Notes under the pieces: generated by a model
The model's input: the letters and a program-made list of their open reading frames with translations, nothing else
Databases searched by the model: none
What the model was told of the DNA's origin: nothing
Assembly: GCA_910584615.1 (NCBI GenBank)
Contig: CAJUAM010000002.1
Coordinates: forward strand, 62,001-126,000
Reading direction: 5' to 3'
DNA: 64,000 bases
DNA from: an uncultured Dorea sp.
GTDB lineage: Bacteria > Bacillota > Clostridia > Lachnospirales > Lachnospiraceae
Translations under genes and position numbers: made by a program
Shown: positions 1-7,912 of the stretch, one piece after another
Layout: each line of letters starts with the position of its first letter
Numbering within the stretch: position 1 is the stretch's first letter

Positions 1-700
1 CGGCCTGAATACCTACAACACCTTCAATAATTACTTGTTTATAGATTACTTCTTCATCATTACGGATCCGAAGCTTTTTCGCGATCGGCCCAAAAAGCAA
101 GTTTGCCAAGATACACCCATAGAAAGTTGTTACCAGAGCCGTCGCCATACTGGCTCCCAGATTATTGGACGACCCGGACGACAGATCCATTGATTTCAAC
201 ATGTTAACCAGCCCGACCAGCGTTCCGATCATACCAAATGCCGGAGCATAGCTGGATGCCTTCTCATAGATGGCCACCTCTCCGTCATGACGCTCGATCA
301 TGCTTCCAACTTCATTCTCCAATATCTCGCGCACTTTTTCTGCTTCCATCGCATCTACAACCAGCAGAATTCCCTTTTTAAAAAATGGGTCTTCCAATTC
401 ATTCGCTTTTTCTTCCAGCACAAGGAGACCGTCCTTTCTGGCCATCTGCGCATATTCAATGATAGTTTCAATAACTGGTTCCGGCTGATATTTTTTTCCT
501 GAGATCAGCTTTGTCATATGCTTCCCCATTTTTTTTAACTTATCAAGAGGAAAACTCGCAATAACCGCACTGAATGTTCCTCCAAGTACGATGAGAACGC
601 TTCCCGGATCCCAAAAATTCGATAGGCTTCCGCCTGACATACAGCCGAATACAATAAACCCAAAACCAGCCACTATTCCTATAATTGTTGTCGGATCCAT
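1..700 (-). CDS. motA: Flagellar motor stator protein MotA (3' end cut by window edge)
   Basis: MotA is the inner-membrane stator subunit that, with MotB, couples ion flow to flagellar rotation. The reading frame starts at an ATG at 700 behind a strong GGAGGTG site and runs open to base 1, giving 233 residues; the C-terminal tail of the family's roughly 260 residues lies outside. Hydrophobic segments appear at about residues 2-20 and 30-47, then a long charged cytoplasmic stretch, then two more segments at about 150-170 and 185-210 (YAPAFGMIGTLVGL and ATALVTTFYGCILANLL). This is the MotA four-helix layout. It directly follows flbD, 6 bases away, at the end of the flagellar operon visible here. 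MotB would be expected just beyond the edge. Identification is secure; whether it uses protons or sodium cannot be read from this. Confidence 0.95.
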   Translation of the reverse strand, partial: MDPTTIIGIVAGFGFIVFGCMSGGSLSNFWDPGSVLIVLGGTFSAVIASFPLDKLKKMGKHMTKLISGKKYQPEPVIETIIEYAQMARKDGLLVLEEKANELEDPFFKKGILLVVDAMEAEKVREILENEVGSMIERHDGEVAIYEKASSYAPAFGMIGTLVGLVNMLKSMDLSSGSSNNLGASMATALVTTFYGCILANLLFGPIAKKLRIRNDEEVIYKQVIIEGVVGIQA

Positions 701-706
701 AATTAT

Positions 707-907
707 CTACACCTCCACCTTTATCCCGCTCACAATTTTTCGATTAAACTGAACCACCTTTTCAATGATCTCCTGCGGGCTTTCTCTGACGATATGATAC
801 CTTCCGTTCGTCATCGTAATCTTCGATTCAGGTATCTGATCTATATATTCAATCTGCCTGTCGTTTACCGTAATGTATTCGCCATTCAGTTTTGTCAATA
901 TAATCAA
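707..907 (-). CDS. flbD: Flagellar protein FlbD/SwrD family
   Basis: This 66-residue protein matches the FlbD family, called SwrD in Bacillus subtilis, where it supports flagellar power and swarming. Visible hallmarks are the N-terminal IILTKLNGEYITVN segment followed by an ESKITMTNGRYHIV strand region, and its place between flgE and motA, which is standard for Firmicutes. The start is a TTG at 905-907 with AGGAGG seven bases upstream; no in-frame ATG would give a full-length protein. A strong hairpin sits just upstream of the ribosome binding site. The downstream motA begins 6 bases after the stop, so the two are very likely cotranscribed and coupled. Confidence 0.92.
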   Translation of the reverse strand: MIILTKLNGEYITVNDRQIEYIDQIPESKITMTNGRYHIVRESPQEIIEKVVQFNRKIVSGIKVEV

Positions 908-924
908 ACCGAAACCTCCTGTTC

Positions 925-955
925 TGAGGCGGCCGTCAAACCGGCAGCCGCCTCA
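925..955 (-). other. GC-rich intercistronic hairpin between flgE and flbD
   Basis: TGAGGCGGC (925-933) and GCCGCCTCA (947-955) form a perfect 9-bp stem around a 13-base loop. It lies in the flgE-flbD gap, about 5 bases upstream of the flbD Shine-Dalgarno. No U-run follows on the minus strand, so it is more likely an RNA-stabilising or expression-tuning element than a terminator. The role is inference. Confidence 0.55.
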
Positions 956-992
956 TTCTGCCTTCTCTCACTGCTTATGTATTCTTCATATA

Positions 993-1931
993 TTAACGTT
1001 TCATATTAACAAGCTGCTCAAGTATCTCATCTGTTACCGTAATGATCTTCGTGTTCGCCTGATATCCGCGCTGCGTCGTGATCATAGCAGCAAAATCAAA
1101 TGCAAGATCTGTATTGGACATCTCAAGGAAACCGCTGTTGATATTTCCTGTTGCCGCCGTTGTCCGCATACCAACACATCTTCCGGCATTCTGTCCCACC
1201 TCATAATAGAAACCTGTCTTCTGGTTCAAACCATTTGGATTTTCTACATTCGCAATCGCGATCTGACCAATCGTATGGACATTATTATTTTCATCTGTTC
1301 CTACGACTGTACCATCCTGTCCGATACGCCATGAAACGATAGAATACATCTCACCATTCGCACTCTCCGGATCAATCGGTATCTTTATCGGAACCATCTG
1401 AGTCAGGTCCATCAGTGCCTTACCGTTCTCGTCAACTTTTCCGCTGGGCGCGAAACCGTATACATAGTTACCGCTGTCATCTACCAGATAGCCATTTGCA
1501 TCCGGGCTGAAGATTCCGACTCTGGAAAAATACGCGCCGCCTCTGGAAAGATCAAATTCACCTTCATTCCCGCTTGCTGCCGGGGTGGTAAACGGCTCGT
1601 TAAACGGTCCAACAATAAAGAATCCAGGACCATCGATCATACAATCCAGATCGTTGCCTGTGTACTGACCATTTGACGTTCCAAAATTGGTGCTGACAGA
1701 ACTTACAACTGAACCATAACCGAGCTGCGAAGTATTGATACCTCCTAAGTTGCCGAGCGTCGCGTTACCTGACTGCCCATTCTTCAGATTTGTGTACACA
1801 GAGTCTTGAAAGTTCGTTGTTCTTGACTTATATCCCCATGTATTTACATTCGCTATATTATTTCCAAGTACATCCAATCTAGTCTGATGCGCTTTAAGAC
1901 CTGCAATTGCAGCATTCATTGATTTGACCAT
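993..1931 (-). CDS. flgE: Flagellar hook protein FlgE (short form)
   Basis: This 312-residue protein is the flagellar hook subunit. The N-terminus carries the axial-protein signature LDVLGNNIANVNTWGYK at about residues 19-35. The C-terminus carries the matching helix (TDLAFDFAAMITTQRGYQAN, then a DEILEQLVNMKR end), typical of FlgE and FlgG. Between them is an FlgE-type core without the large extra domain of enteric hook proteins, so it is short, like the Bacillus hook protein. FlgG is the main alternative, but the position after flgD and before flbD and motA is that of flgE. The ATG at 1931 is preceded by AAAGGAAG at suitable distance. Upstream 1932-2020 contains imperfect inverted repeats but no convincing promoter. 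Confidence 0.93.
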   Translation of the reverse strand: MVKSMNAAIAGLKAHQTRLDVLGNNIANVNTWGYKSRTTNFQDSVYTNLKNGQSGNATLGNLGGINTSQLGYGSVVSSVSTNFGTSNGQYTGNDLDCMIDGPGFFIVGPFNEPFTTPAASGNEGEFDLSRGGAYFSRVGIFSPDANGYLVDDSGNYVYGFAPSGKVDENGKALMDLTQMVPIKIPIDPESANGEMYSIVSWRIGQDGTVVGTDENNNVHTIGQIAIANVENPNGLNQKTGFYYEVGQNAGRCVGMRTTAATGNINSGFLEMSNTDLAFDFAAMITTQRGYQANTKIITVTDEILEQLVNMKR

Positions 1932-2020
1932 ATGTTTTTACTTCCTTTCTGTTATATACCTGCGTACCGTCACGGCAAATGTCATTCGGACAAAATGCCA
2001 AGCCTCCACATGTGGTCCGG

Positions 2021-2410
2021 CTAAAATAAAACGGCACTGTCAATATTGGTAAATATATTCTCTTTCATCTCTCTCTCAGTCATCATTGTAATAATCGTGT
2101 TATTCGGTATGTTCACGATAAATGCACTCTTATCTCCAATCAGCACCGCATCTTTTGAACCCTTGTCTCTGGCTCTTTGTACTGCCTGATTTAAATCACT
2201 GAGAAGCCCCGACGTCACTTCCATACCACGGGACTGCATACGCTGCGCAGCATGTTTTGAAAACTGTACTCCGTTTTTTCTGTATTCATTCTTCAAAGAA
2301 TCCGCAAAACTCGCGGAGCCTGTTTTATCTGGCACAGTAAGCTGATGAGAAAGCTTTAATTCTGATATATTTGATATATTTGATACATCCGCAAGCTTAG
2401 AAACACCCAT
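2021..2410 (-). CDS. TIGR02530-type flagellar operon protein
   Basis: A 129-residue protein of the family often found between flgD and flgE in Firmicutes and named only for its location (TIGR02530). The conserved part is the C-terminal two thirds: FSKHAAQRMQSRG at about residues 50-62, then a helix, then a strand-rich end with AFIVNIPNNTIITMM. The N-terminal 40 residues are low-complexity and poorly conserved. It has no signal peptide or membrane segment. Its biochemical role is not established; a hook-assembly accessory function is inferred from context. It begins 51 bases after flgD ends, with AAGGCGGTG as a plausible ribosome site. Confidence 0.85.
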   Translation of the reverse strand: MGVSKLADVSNISNISELKLSHQLTVPDKTGSASFADSLKNEYRKNGVQFSKHAAQRMQSRGMEVTSGLLSDLNQAVQRARDKGSKDAVLIGDKSAFIVNIPNNTIITMMTEREMKENIFTNIDSAVLF

Positions 2411-2461
2411 CGCTTTTCACCGCCTTTCCACTTTTGCGTCTAAAATGACTGTTTCTTTTCC

Positions 2462-3037
2462 CTATACAGTGTCTTTGCCTTCTGTCTCTCCGGAATTTTC
2501 TCCCTCTGACTCTTCAGAGCCTTCACCTTCTGTCTTGTCATCATCTTTGTCAGTCTCATCTTTCATCTTCACATCTCCGACAGACATGATCTGTGACATA
2601 CTGTATTCTTTATCCCCGATAAAGATAGTCGGTGAATCTCCTGCTAGTGAAACTCCTGTAACTGTTCCCTTTGTATACTCTCCGGTCCCTCGTCCCAATG
2701 AATCTACTTCCGCGACTGTAACCTCTTTCCCAAGCATTGACGTTGCATAAGTAATCACACTGGTCGATGTCATCTGAGCCATCGCCGTGATCATCTTAGA
2801 CTGTACCATCTGTGACATAAGCTGCGACGTGTCCATCGGATTATCAGGATCCTGATACTGCATCTCTGCCGCCATAAGCTTATAAAAGTCTGTCATTGTT
2901 AACTCTTGTGTGTAAGCTGACGAATTCGTTCTCTGATAATTTGTGGATGAACTGCGCTGAGTTGAGTCTGTTCTGGCATAATTAGCTGCTGTTGTATTCT
3001 GCGCCGCAAATGCGTTGCCGATTCCATCTACTGGCAT
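2462..3037 (-). CDS. flgD: Flagellar hook assembly (cap) protein FlgD
   Basis: FlgD forms the temporary scaffold at the tip of the growing hook. The 191-residue product shows the family core TMTDFYKLMAAEMQYQDPDN at about residues 48-67, followed by MDTSQLMSQMVQ, the usual 'MKLLVAQLQNQDPLNPMDN' equivalent. A short beta region (KEVTVAEVDSLG to IFIGDKEYSMSQIMSV) follows. The last 35 residues are a very acidic Glu/Asp/Ser/Gly tail with no known function. The protein is shorter than enteric FlgD because the C-terminal FlgD Ig/TUDOR domains are reduced, as in Bacillus. The start at 3037 follows GGGGAAGGAG. It lies between fliK and the TIGR02530 protein. Confidence 0.93.
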   Translation of the reverse strand: MPVDGIGNAFAAQNTTAANYARTDSTQRSSSTNYQRTNSSAYTQELTMTDFYKLMAAEMQYQDPDNPMDTSQLMSQMVQSKMITAMAQMTSTSVITYATSMLGKEVTVAEVDSLGRGTGEYTKGTVTGVSLAGDSPTIFIGDKEYSMSQIMSVGDVKMKDETDKDDDKTEGEGSEESEGENSGETEGKDTV

Positions 3038-3083
3038 ATTATTTCTCCTTCCCCACCGTCATATTATTATACTTTTTTGACAT

Positions 3084-4241
3084 TTATGCAAGACCTAATC
3101 TGAGCTGCTGCAAAAAATCTGCCGATCCCGCTTCCAGTTCCATCCTTCTGCGGCTCTCTTCCTGTCTGCGCTCCTGCTCTTCTTTCTGTGCCTGCGCGCC
3201 GCTGCCGTTTCGTCCATCCTCATACAGATTGGACTCCTGACCATGTTTGTCTTCTACAACAACCTCCATCTTGTCTCCAAGAGTCGACTCAAGCATCCGG
3301 CCAAGCTCACTCGCCTTACTGGACATTGCTTCCATCGTTCTCGCGTTAGAACAGATGATAGACACCGTTGTCTCTCCGGCTTCAACTGCAACCTTAACTA
3401 ATAATGCACCTAAGTTTCTCGGTGTCAGGCTGATCTCAAATTCTTGTCTGCCACTACTGATCTGCTTTGCGATCATATCCTTTAACATGTTCGCATACTC
3501 CGGCTTGATCTCACCCGTCTCAGCAACTTCTACCTTTGCTTCAACCACTCCGCTGTCATTCGTGCCCTGAAGCTGCATAAAAGATGTACTTGCCTTATCA
3601 GACGCTGCCTCTGCCTTAACATCGATAATACTATTTTCATCATCTCGCGCATTTTCCAGATTCGCAGCTTTAGATCCTGTGTTCGCCGCCATCTGATCTG
3701 ACATCTTAGAATCCATCTGACCTTTCGCCTTGGCACTTGCTAATATCTCTTCTGCCCCTGCTAAAGTCTCACTTGTCTGAGAAATACCCTGCAAAGAGTC
3801 TAACGGTATCTTACCTGTCTCTGTGCTCTGTGCTATGTCTGCCATCTGGAATTCCTCTGCATTCTGCGTCATCACAGCCATATCCTGACCCGCAAAGAGC
3901 CCTGTCTGAGATACCGTCTTAGCACCTTCAGCTCCCATCTGCATAAAATTCATCAATGCATCCTGACCTTCTAAGCCCTCCTGACCTGGCATGATCTGCT
4001 GCCCCGGATTGCTCTGTACTGCCTGAACACCTTCTGTACTGCTCTCTGCCAAAGAAGCATCCTTTTGGTCATATGTCGTGTTTTCCGGCTGGGCATTCGC
4101 TGAATTCGCCGCTCCTGCCGCATCCGACAGCGCCTGGCCAAAATCCGGCTTATCTTTTGCAGACGGCTTTTTGTTCTTTTGCGTCTGGGAAGACTTAGAA
4201 CTGCCTGTTCCTTTTACCGCATCCATAAAGTTATTCACCAT
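3084..4241 (-). CDS. fliK: Flagellar hook-length control protein FliK
   Basis: FliK is the secreted molecular ruler that stops hook growth and switches export specificity. The 385-residue product has a long, poorly conserved N-terminal region rich in Gln, Ser, Ala and Asp, and a C-terminal Flg_hook domain at about residues 255-345 (FEISLTPRNLGALLVKVAVE, then AGETTVSIICSNARTMEAM and LGRMLESTLGD). A basic/acidic Gln-Glu-Arg tail follows. The start at 4241 (MVNNFMDAV) is chosen over an upstream codon because AAAGGAGG lies 7 bases before it. It sits between fliJ and flgD, as in other Firmicutes. Confidence 0.93.
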   Translation of the reverse strand: MVNNFMDAVKGTGSSKSSQTQKNKKPSAKDKPDFGQALSDAAGAANSANAQPENTTYDQKDASLAESSTEGVQAVQSNPGQQIMPGQEGLEGQDALMNFMQMGAEGAKTVSQTGLFAGQDMAVMTQNAEEFQMADIAQSTETGKIPLDSLQGISQTSETLAGAEEILASAKAKGQMDSKMSDQMAANTGSKAANLENARDDENSIIDVKAEAASDKASTSFMQLQGTNDSGVVEAKVEVAETGEIKPEYANMLKDMIAKQISSGRQEFEISLTPRNLGALLVKVAVEAGETTVSIICSNARTMEAMSSKASELGRMLESTLGDKMEVVVEDKHGQESNLYEDGRNGSGAQAQKEEQERRQEESRRRMELEAGSADFLQQLRLGLA

Positions 4242-4334
4242 GACATTTACCTCCTTTCTTTTTAGAAAAATCAAATTGTTAATGTGACCCTTCTATTATA
4301 TAACATTTTATAGCAATCTGCAAAGCAGAAATTA

Positions 4335-4778
4335 CTATCGCGCAATAATAAGCCCATGATTAACAAATTCTTCCACGAGCTGTTCTTGTTCCTTCTGAAG
4401 TTCTTTACCATATTCTTCCAATTTTTTCTCCTTCAGCTTATCCAGCGAAGTTGTATCAGTTTTTGCTGCAATCAGCTCTTTACGCTTCTTCTCTTCCCGA
4501 TTTTTAAGAGACTTGATCCGCTGATTTACCCTGAACATCTCACCCTTAAGGTATTCCAGATAATTCTCATACGTATGTATCCTAAGTATTTGACAGCCTT
4601 CTTCCTGTTCCCTTTTCATCTGTTCCCTGATCTCTACATCCTTATCACTCAGTTCTTGGAACATTTCCTCCTGAAGTTTGATCTCATGCATGATAGCCGC
4701 ATGTTCATTACGGATGCTGTTTTCATATTGACGCTTATAGCTAAGTACTTTATCAAGTGCAAAAGCGAATTTTTTCAC
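4335..4778 (-). CDS. fliJ: Flagellar export chaperone/stalk protein FliJ
   Basis: FliJ is the coiled-coil central stalk of the flagellar export ATPase. The preferred start is the GTG at 4778: it gives the family-typical N-terminus MKKFAFALDKVLSYKRQYE and a 147-residue length, and GGGGG lies 8 bases upstream. An ATG at 4799, overlapping the fliI stop as TAATG, would add seven residues and cannot be excluded. The protein is almost wholly charged helix (heptads of Glu, Lys, Leu), consistent with the FliJ antiparallel coiled coil. It immediately follows fliI. Confidence 0.9.
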   Translation of the reverse strand: MKKFAFALDKVLSYKRQYENSIRNEHAAIMHEIKLQEEMFQELSDKDVEIREQMKREQEEGCQILRIHTYENYLEYLKGEMFRVNQRIKSLKNREEKKRKELIAAKTDTTSLDKLKEKKLEEYGKELQKEQEQLVEEFVNHGLIIAR

Positions 4779-4798
4779 CTTAATTTCCCCCAGTGTCA

Positions 4799-6103
4799 TT
4801 ATTTGTCAAACATTTTCTGCAAAGTCTCTACCGTCTTTTCTATAGAAAACGGTTCTTCAACATTCTGCATAAGGAACTGGTTAATCTGCTTAATCTTAGA
4901 TATCGCATAATCCAGTTCTGGATTTGTTCCCGACTTGTAAGCTCCGATTGAGATCAAATCCTCATTCTGCGTATACAAACTGTACAAATCTCTAAGTTTC
5001 CCCGCTAATTTTTTATGTTCTGGCGTCGCAACCGTCGACATCAGACGGGAAATACTCGCATTAATATCTATTGCCGGATAATGATTGGAGTTCGCAAGCT
5101 TTCTGCTCAATACAATATGCCCATCTAAAATACCACGGACAGTATCCGCAATTGGCTCGTTCGTATCATCTCCTTCTACTAATACAGTATAAACCCCGGT
5201 AATAGAACCACTATCGAAATTCCCGCTCCTTTCTAGGAGTTTCGGAAACTCCGCATAGATAGAAGGTGTATATCCTCTGGCAATCGGCGGCTCTCCGGTT
5301 GCCAGCCCTATCTCTCTTTGTGCCATGGCAAAACGCGTCAGGGAATCCATCATCAAAAGGACATCCTTCCCCTGATCTTTAAAATATTCTGCAATCGTAG
5401 TTGCTACCATCGGACATTTCATCCTAAGCATTGCCGGCTGATCAGAAGTGGCTACCACAAGTACCGACCGCTTCATACCTTCCGGACCCAGATCACGCTC
5501 TACAAATTCCAGAACCTCCCTGCCACGCTCTCCTACAAGGGCAATCACGTTGATATCCGCCTTTACGTTCCGGGCAATCATACCCATTAATGTACTTTTG
5601 CCCACACCGCTTCCGGCAAAGATACCGATACGCTGCCCCTTACCGATCATATTCAGTCCATCAATCGCTTTCACACCGAATTCCAACGGTTCCTGGATCG
5701 GCGGTCTGTCAAGCGGATTAATGTTTGAACTCTCTACATAATAATATCTGTTCGATTCAAATGTTCCTTTATTATCAATCGGATGCCCCAGCGCATCAAT
5801 GATCCTGCCCCTTAAAAACTCACCCACAGGAATCTTTAACCGCTTTCTGGTATTCCTCACATAACTGTCTGAACCAATACCATTAATATTCTCATATGCC
5901 ATCAATTGTACCTTGTCATCACGAAATCCTACAACTTCTGCCGGAATTTCTTTTTTCTGCTGCTCATTATATATAAGCACGATGTCGCCGATACTTGTGT
6001 TGCTGCCGGATGCCTGCATAGACATTCCGGTTATATTTTCTATCTTCCCGATATAACTGACTGTCTCGGCATTCAAAATCCTTCCCGGCAGTTCTTTCAG
6101 CAT
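4799..6103 (-). CDS. fliI: Flagellum-specific type III export ATPase FliI
   Basis: FliI is the hexameric ATPase that energises and orders flagellar protein export at the cytoplasmic face of the basal body. The 434-residue product has an F1-ATPase-like beta-barrel at about 1-90, a Walker A motif GSGVGKST at about 164-171, a Walker B region VLLMMDSLTRF at about 248-258, and the family signature around PSIYAEFPKLLERSG. The C-terminal helical domain ends with a region rich in Lys and Gln. Length and motifs are complete, so it should be active. Start at 6103 follows AAAGGAG. It lies 14 bases after fliH. Confidence 0.97.
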   Translation of the reverse strand: MLKELPGRILNAETVSYIGKIENITGMSMQASGSNTSIGDIVLIYNEQQKKEIPAEVVGFRDDKVQLMAYENINGIGSDSYVRNTRKRLKIPVGEFLRGRIIDALGHPIDNKGTFESNRYYYVESSNINPLDRPPIQEPLEFGVKAIDGLNMIGKGQRIGIFAGSGVGKSTLMGMIARNVKADINVIALVGERGREVLEFVERDLGPEGMKRSVLVVATSDQPAMLRMKCPMVATTIAEYFKDQGKDVLLMMDSLTRFAMAQREIGLATGEPPIARGYTPSIYAEFPKLLERSGNFDSGSITGVYTVLVEGDDTNEPIADTVRGILDGHIVLSRKLANSNHYPAIDINASISRLMSTVATPEHKKLAGKLRDLYSLYTQNEDLISIGAYKSGTNPELDYAISKIKQINQFLMQNVEEPFSIEKTVETLQKMFDK

Positions 6104-6117
6104 ATTTTTAAACTCCT

Positions 6118-6903
6118 TTATAATCTGGCATTATTCATGATCTCACGGATATTCTCAAGCTGAGTACTAACACTTACATCCACGATCTCATCCGGACGCT
6201 CAACGATACATGTACCCGTCTCTTCGTCTTCCATAATAATGATCTTTACAGAATCAGAGAGGTTACTAAGCTCCTGCAAGAATCTCGGATCCGCATTGAT
6301 ATCCTTGCCCATCTCCTGTGTAGCACCGATATATATCTTTGCCCAAGCGCTTTTTTTCAATTTTTCTGTAGCCGCGAGAATCATCCTTTCAATTACCCTG
6401 ACATTGGAACGCAGACTGGTACGGACTATCTTTTCACCAATCGCAAGTGAAATTTCTTTCAAATCGTCCATATATTTTTCCAGTGTTTTCTCCTTCACTG
6501 TCTCCACATCCAGAATACTTGCTGCCAGCATATCCTCAAGCTCTGTCATCTTTTTCTGGTACTCTGCAAGCCCTTGCATTTCCCCTTCCTGAAAGCCGCT
6601 GTCATAGCCTGACTTTTTCCCCGCTTCAAAACCCTCTTCATAAGCGTCCTGTTTGATCTTCTCCGCCACGCTCCTTGCTTCCTCCAGGACTTTTTCTGAC
6701 TGAGCCATCATCTCATCCATCCTACGCTGAAATTCCGCTTCCCGCCGGTCTTCCTCAGTCTCTTCCGGAACATCAATGACAGTTTCTTTTGTCTCTTCAG
6801 TCTTTAAAATATCCTTAATTTCTTTTTTCAAATCAAGCAGCGGATACTCAAAAGAACTTTGAATATCATCCGGAGCCTGCGATGTCTTCACTACTCTATA
6901 CAA
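6118..6903 (-). CDS. fliH: Flagellar assembly protein FliH
   Basis: FliH regulates the FliI ATPase and docks it to the basal body. The 261-residue product has an N-terminal acidic region, a long Glu/Gln/Lys helix (residues about 50-150) containing Gly-spaced repeats (AYEEGFEAGKKSGYDSGFQEG, the FliH GxxxG-type segment), and a C-terminal domain similar to the stator of F/V-ATPases with ISLAIGEKIVR. The start is a TTG at 6901-6903 that overlaps the last codons of fliG by 8 bases, with AAAGGA upstream; this suggests translational coupling. A GTG four codons in is the alternative. Confidence 0.92.
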   Translation of the reverse strand: MYRVVKTSQAPDDIQSSFEYPLLDLKKEIKDILKTEETKETVIDVPEETEEDRREAEFQRRMDEMMAQSEKVLEEARSVAEKIKQDAYEEGFEAGKKSGYDSGFQEGEMQGLAEYQKKMTELEDMLAASILDVETVKEKTLEKYMDDLKEISLAIGEKIVRTSLRSNVRVIERMILAATEKLKKSAWAKIYIGATQEMGKDINADPRFLQELSNLSDSVKIIIMEDEETGTCIVERPDEIVDVSVSTQLENIREIMNNARL

Positions 6904-7912
6904 TAATCTCGTCCTTTCCGCCCTTGTTGATTACCAGTTCGCCTTCTTCCTCCAGTTTTCTGATAACGCCAACAATACGTGACTGCGCTTCTTCAACATC
7001 ACGCAGCTTTACATTGACTGTAACCTCCAAATCTGACCTGACCTGTTCTGCCATACGACTGGACATGTTGGAATAGAATGCCGCAAGTATCTCCTCTCCC
7101 GCGCCTTTTAATGAGTATACGACATCCTTCATATCGCAATCTCTGATAAAACGCTGGATAGACCTGTTGTCCATTGTAAGGATATCCTCGAATACGAACA
7201 TCTTCTTGCGGATCTCTTCTGTAAGTTCCGGATCGTCCTTGCCCATCTCGTCGAAAATGAACTTCTCGTTGCTTCTGTCCATATGGTTCATTACATCCGC
7301 AATGTAATCAATACCGCCGATACTTGTAAAGTCGGTAGTGAGGATATTATCAAACCTGCTCCTAAGCTGCTGTTCAACAATTTTAATAGCTTCAGGAGAA
7401 GCGCTGTCCATCATAGCGATACTTTTTACAACCTGGATCCGCTTTTCCTCCGGCAATTCCGCGATAACTGCCGCCGCTTTATCGGATTCTACATAGGACA
7501 GTACCAAAGCGATCGTCTGAGCTCTCTCATTCTGCAGTATAGAAAACAAGTTCTTCACATCTGCTTTTTCGATAAAATCGAACGAACGGTTTTTGAGATA
7601 CTTTGATACCTTCTGCAAAAGTTCTGTCGCAGCGTTCTCTCCATATGCTTTTTCCAGAACAGCCCTGGCATATTCCAGTCCTCCATCCGTCACAACTTTC
7701 TGCGTCAGACAAGTCTTATAAAATTCATCAAGTACCTGCTCTGTAACCTCTGCTTCAAGGTGTCCAAGCTTCGCCACCTCCAGCGCCAGCTTTTCCGCGT
7801 CTTCATTGCTCAGATATTTAAATAATTTTGAAGCCTTATCAGTCCCAAGCGCAACAACAACTGTCGCCGCCTTCTGCTCCGGCATCAGCGTCCCATTTAC
7901 ATCAATTGACAT
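6896..7912 (-). CDS. fliG: Flagellar motor switch protein FliG
   Basis: FliG forms the C-ring layer that contacts MotA and generates torque. The chosen ATG at 7912 (MSIDVNGTL) lies 6-7 bases after GGAGGTG and gives 338 residues, the usual size. Visible features are the N-terminal domain (AATVVVALGTDKASKLFKYL), the middle domain with the EEKRIQVVKSIAMMDSAS segment, and the C-terminal torque helix region (FVFEDILTMDNRSIQRFIRD, where charged residues face MotA), ending with VNVKLRDVEEAQSRIV. The gene overlaps the fliF end by 11 bases and fliH by 8, so the three are tightly coupled. Confidence 0.96.
   Translation of the reverse strand: MSIDVNGTLMPEQKAATVVVALGTDKASKLFKYLSNEDAEKLALEVAKLGHLEAEVTEQVLDEFYKTCLTQKVVTDGGLEYARAVLEKAYGENAATELLQKVSKYLKNRSFDFIEKADVKNLFSILQNERAQTIALVLSYVESDKAAAVIAELPEEKRIQVVKSIAMMDSASPEAIKIVEQQLRSRFDNILTTDFTSIGGIDYIADVMNHMDRSNEKFIFDEMGKDDPELTEEIRKKMFVFEDILTMDNRSIQRFIRDCDMKDVVYSLKGAGEEILAAFYSNMSSRMAEQVRSDLEVTVNVKLRDVEEAQSRIVGVIRKLEEEGELVINKGGKDEIIV

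Noticed and set aside
873..1334. 153-codon plus-strand frame opposite flgE
   Set aside because: Antisense to flgE; no ribosome site or family likeness.
4356..4910. 184-codon plus-strand frame opposite fliJ/fliI
   Set aside because: Phe/Leu/Ile-rich composition is what the reverse complement of a Lys/Glu coiled coil yields; no start signal.
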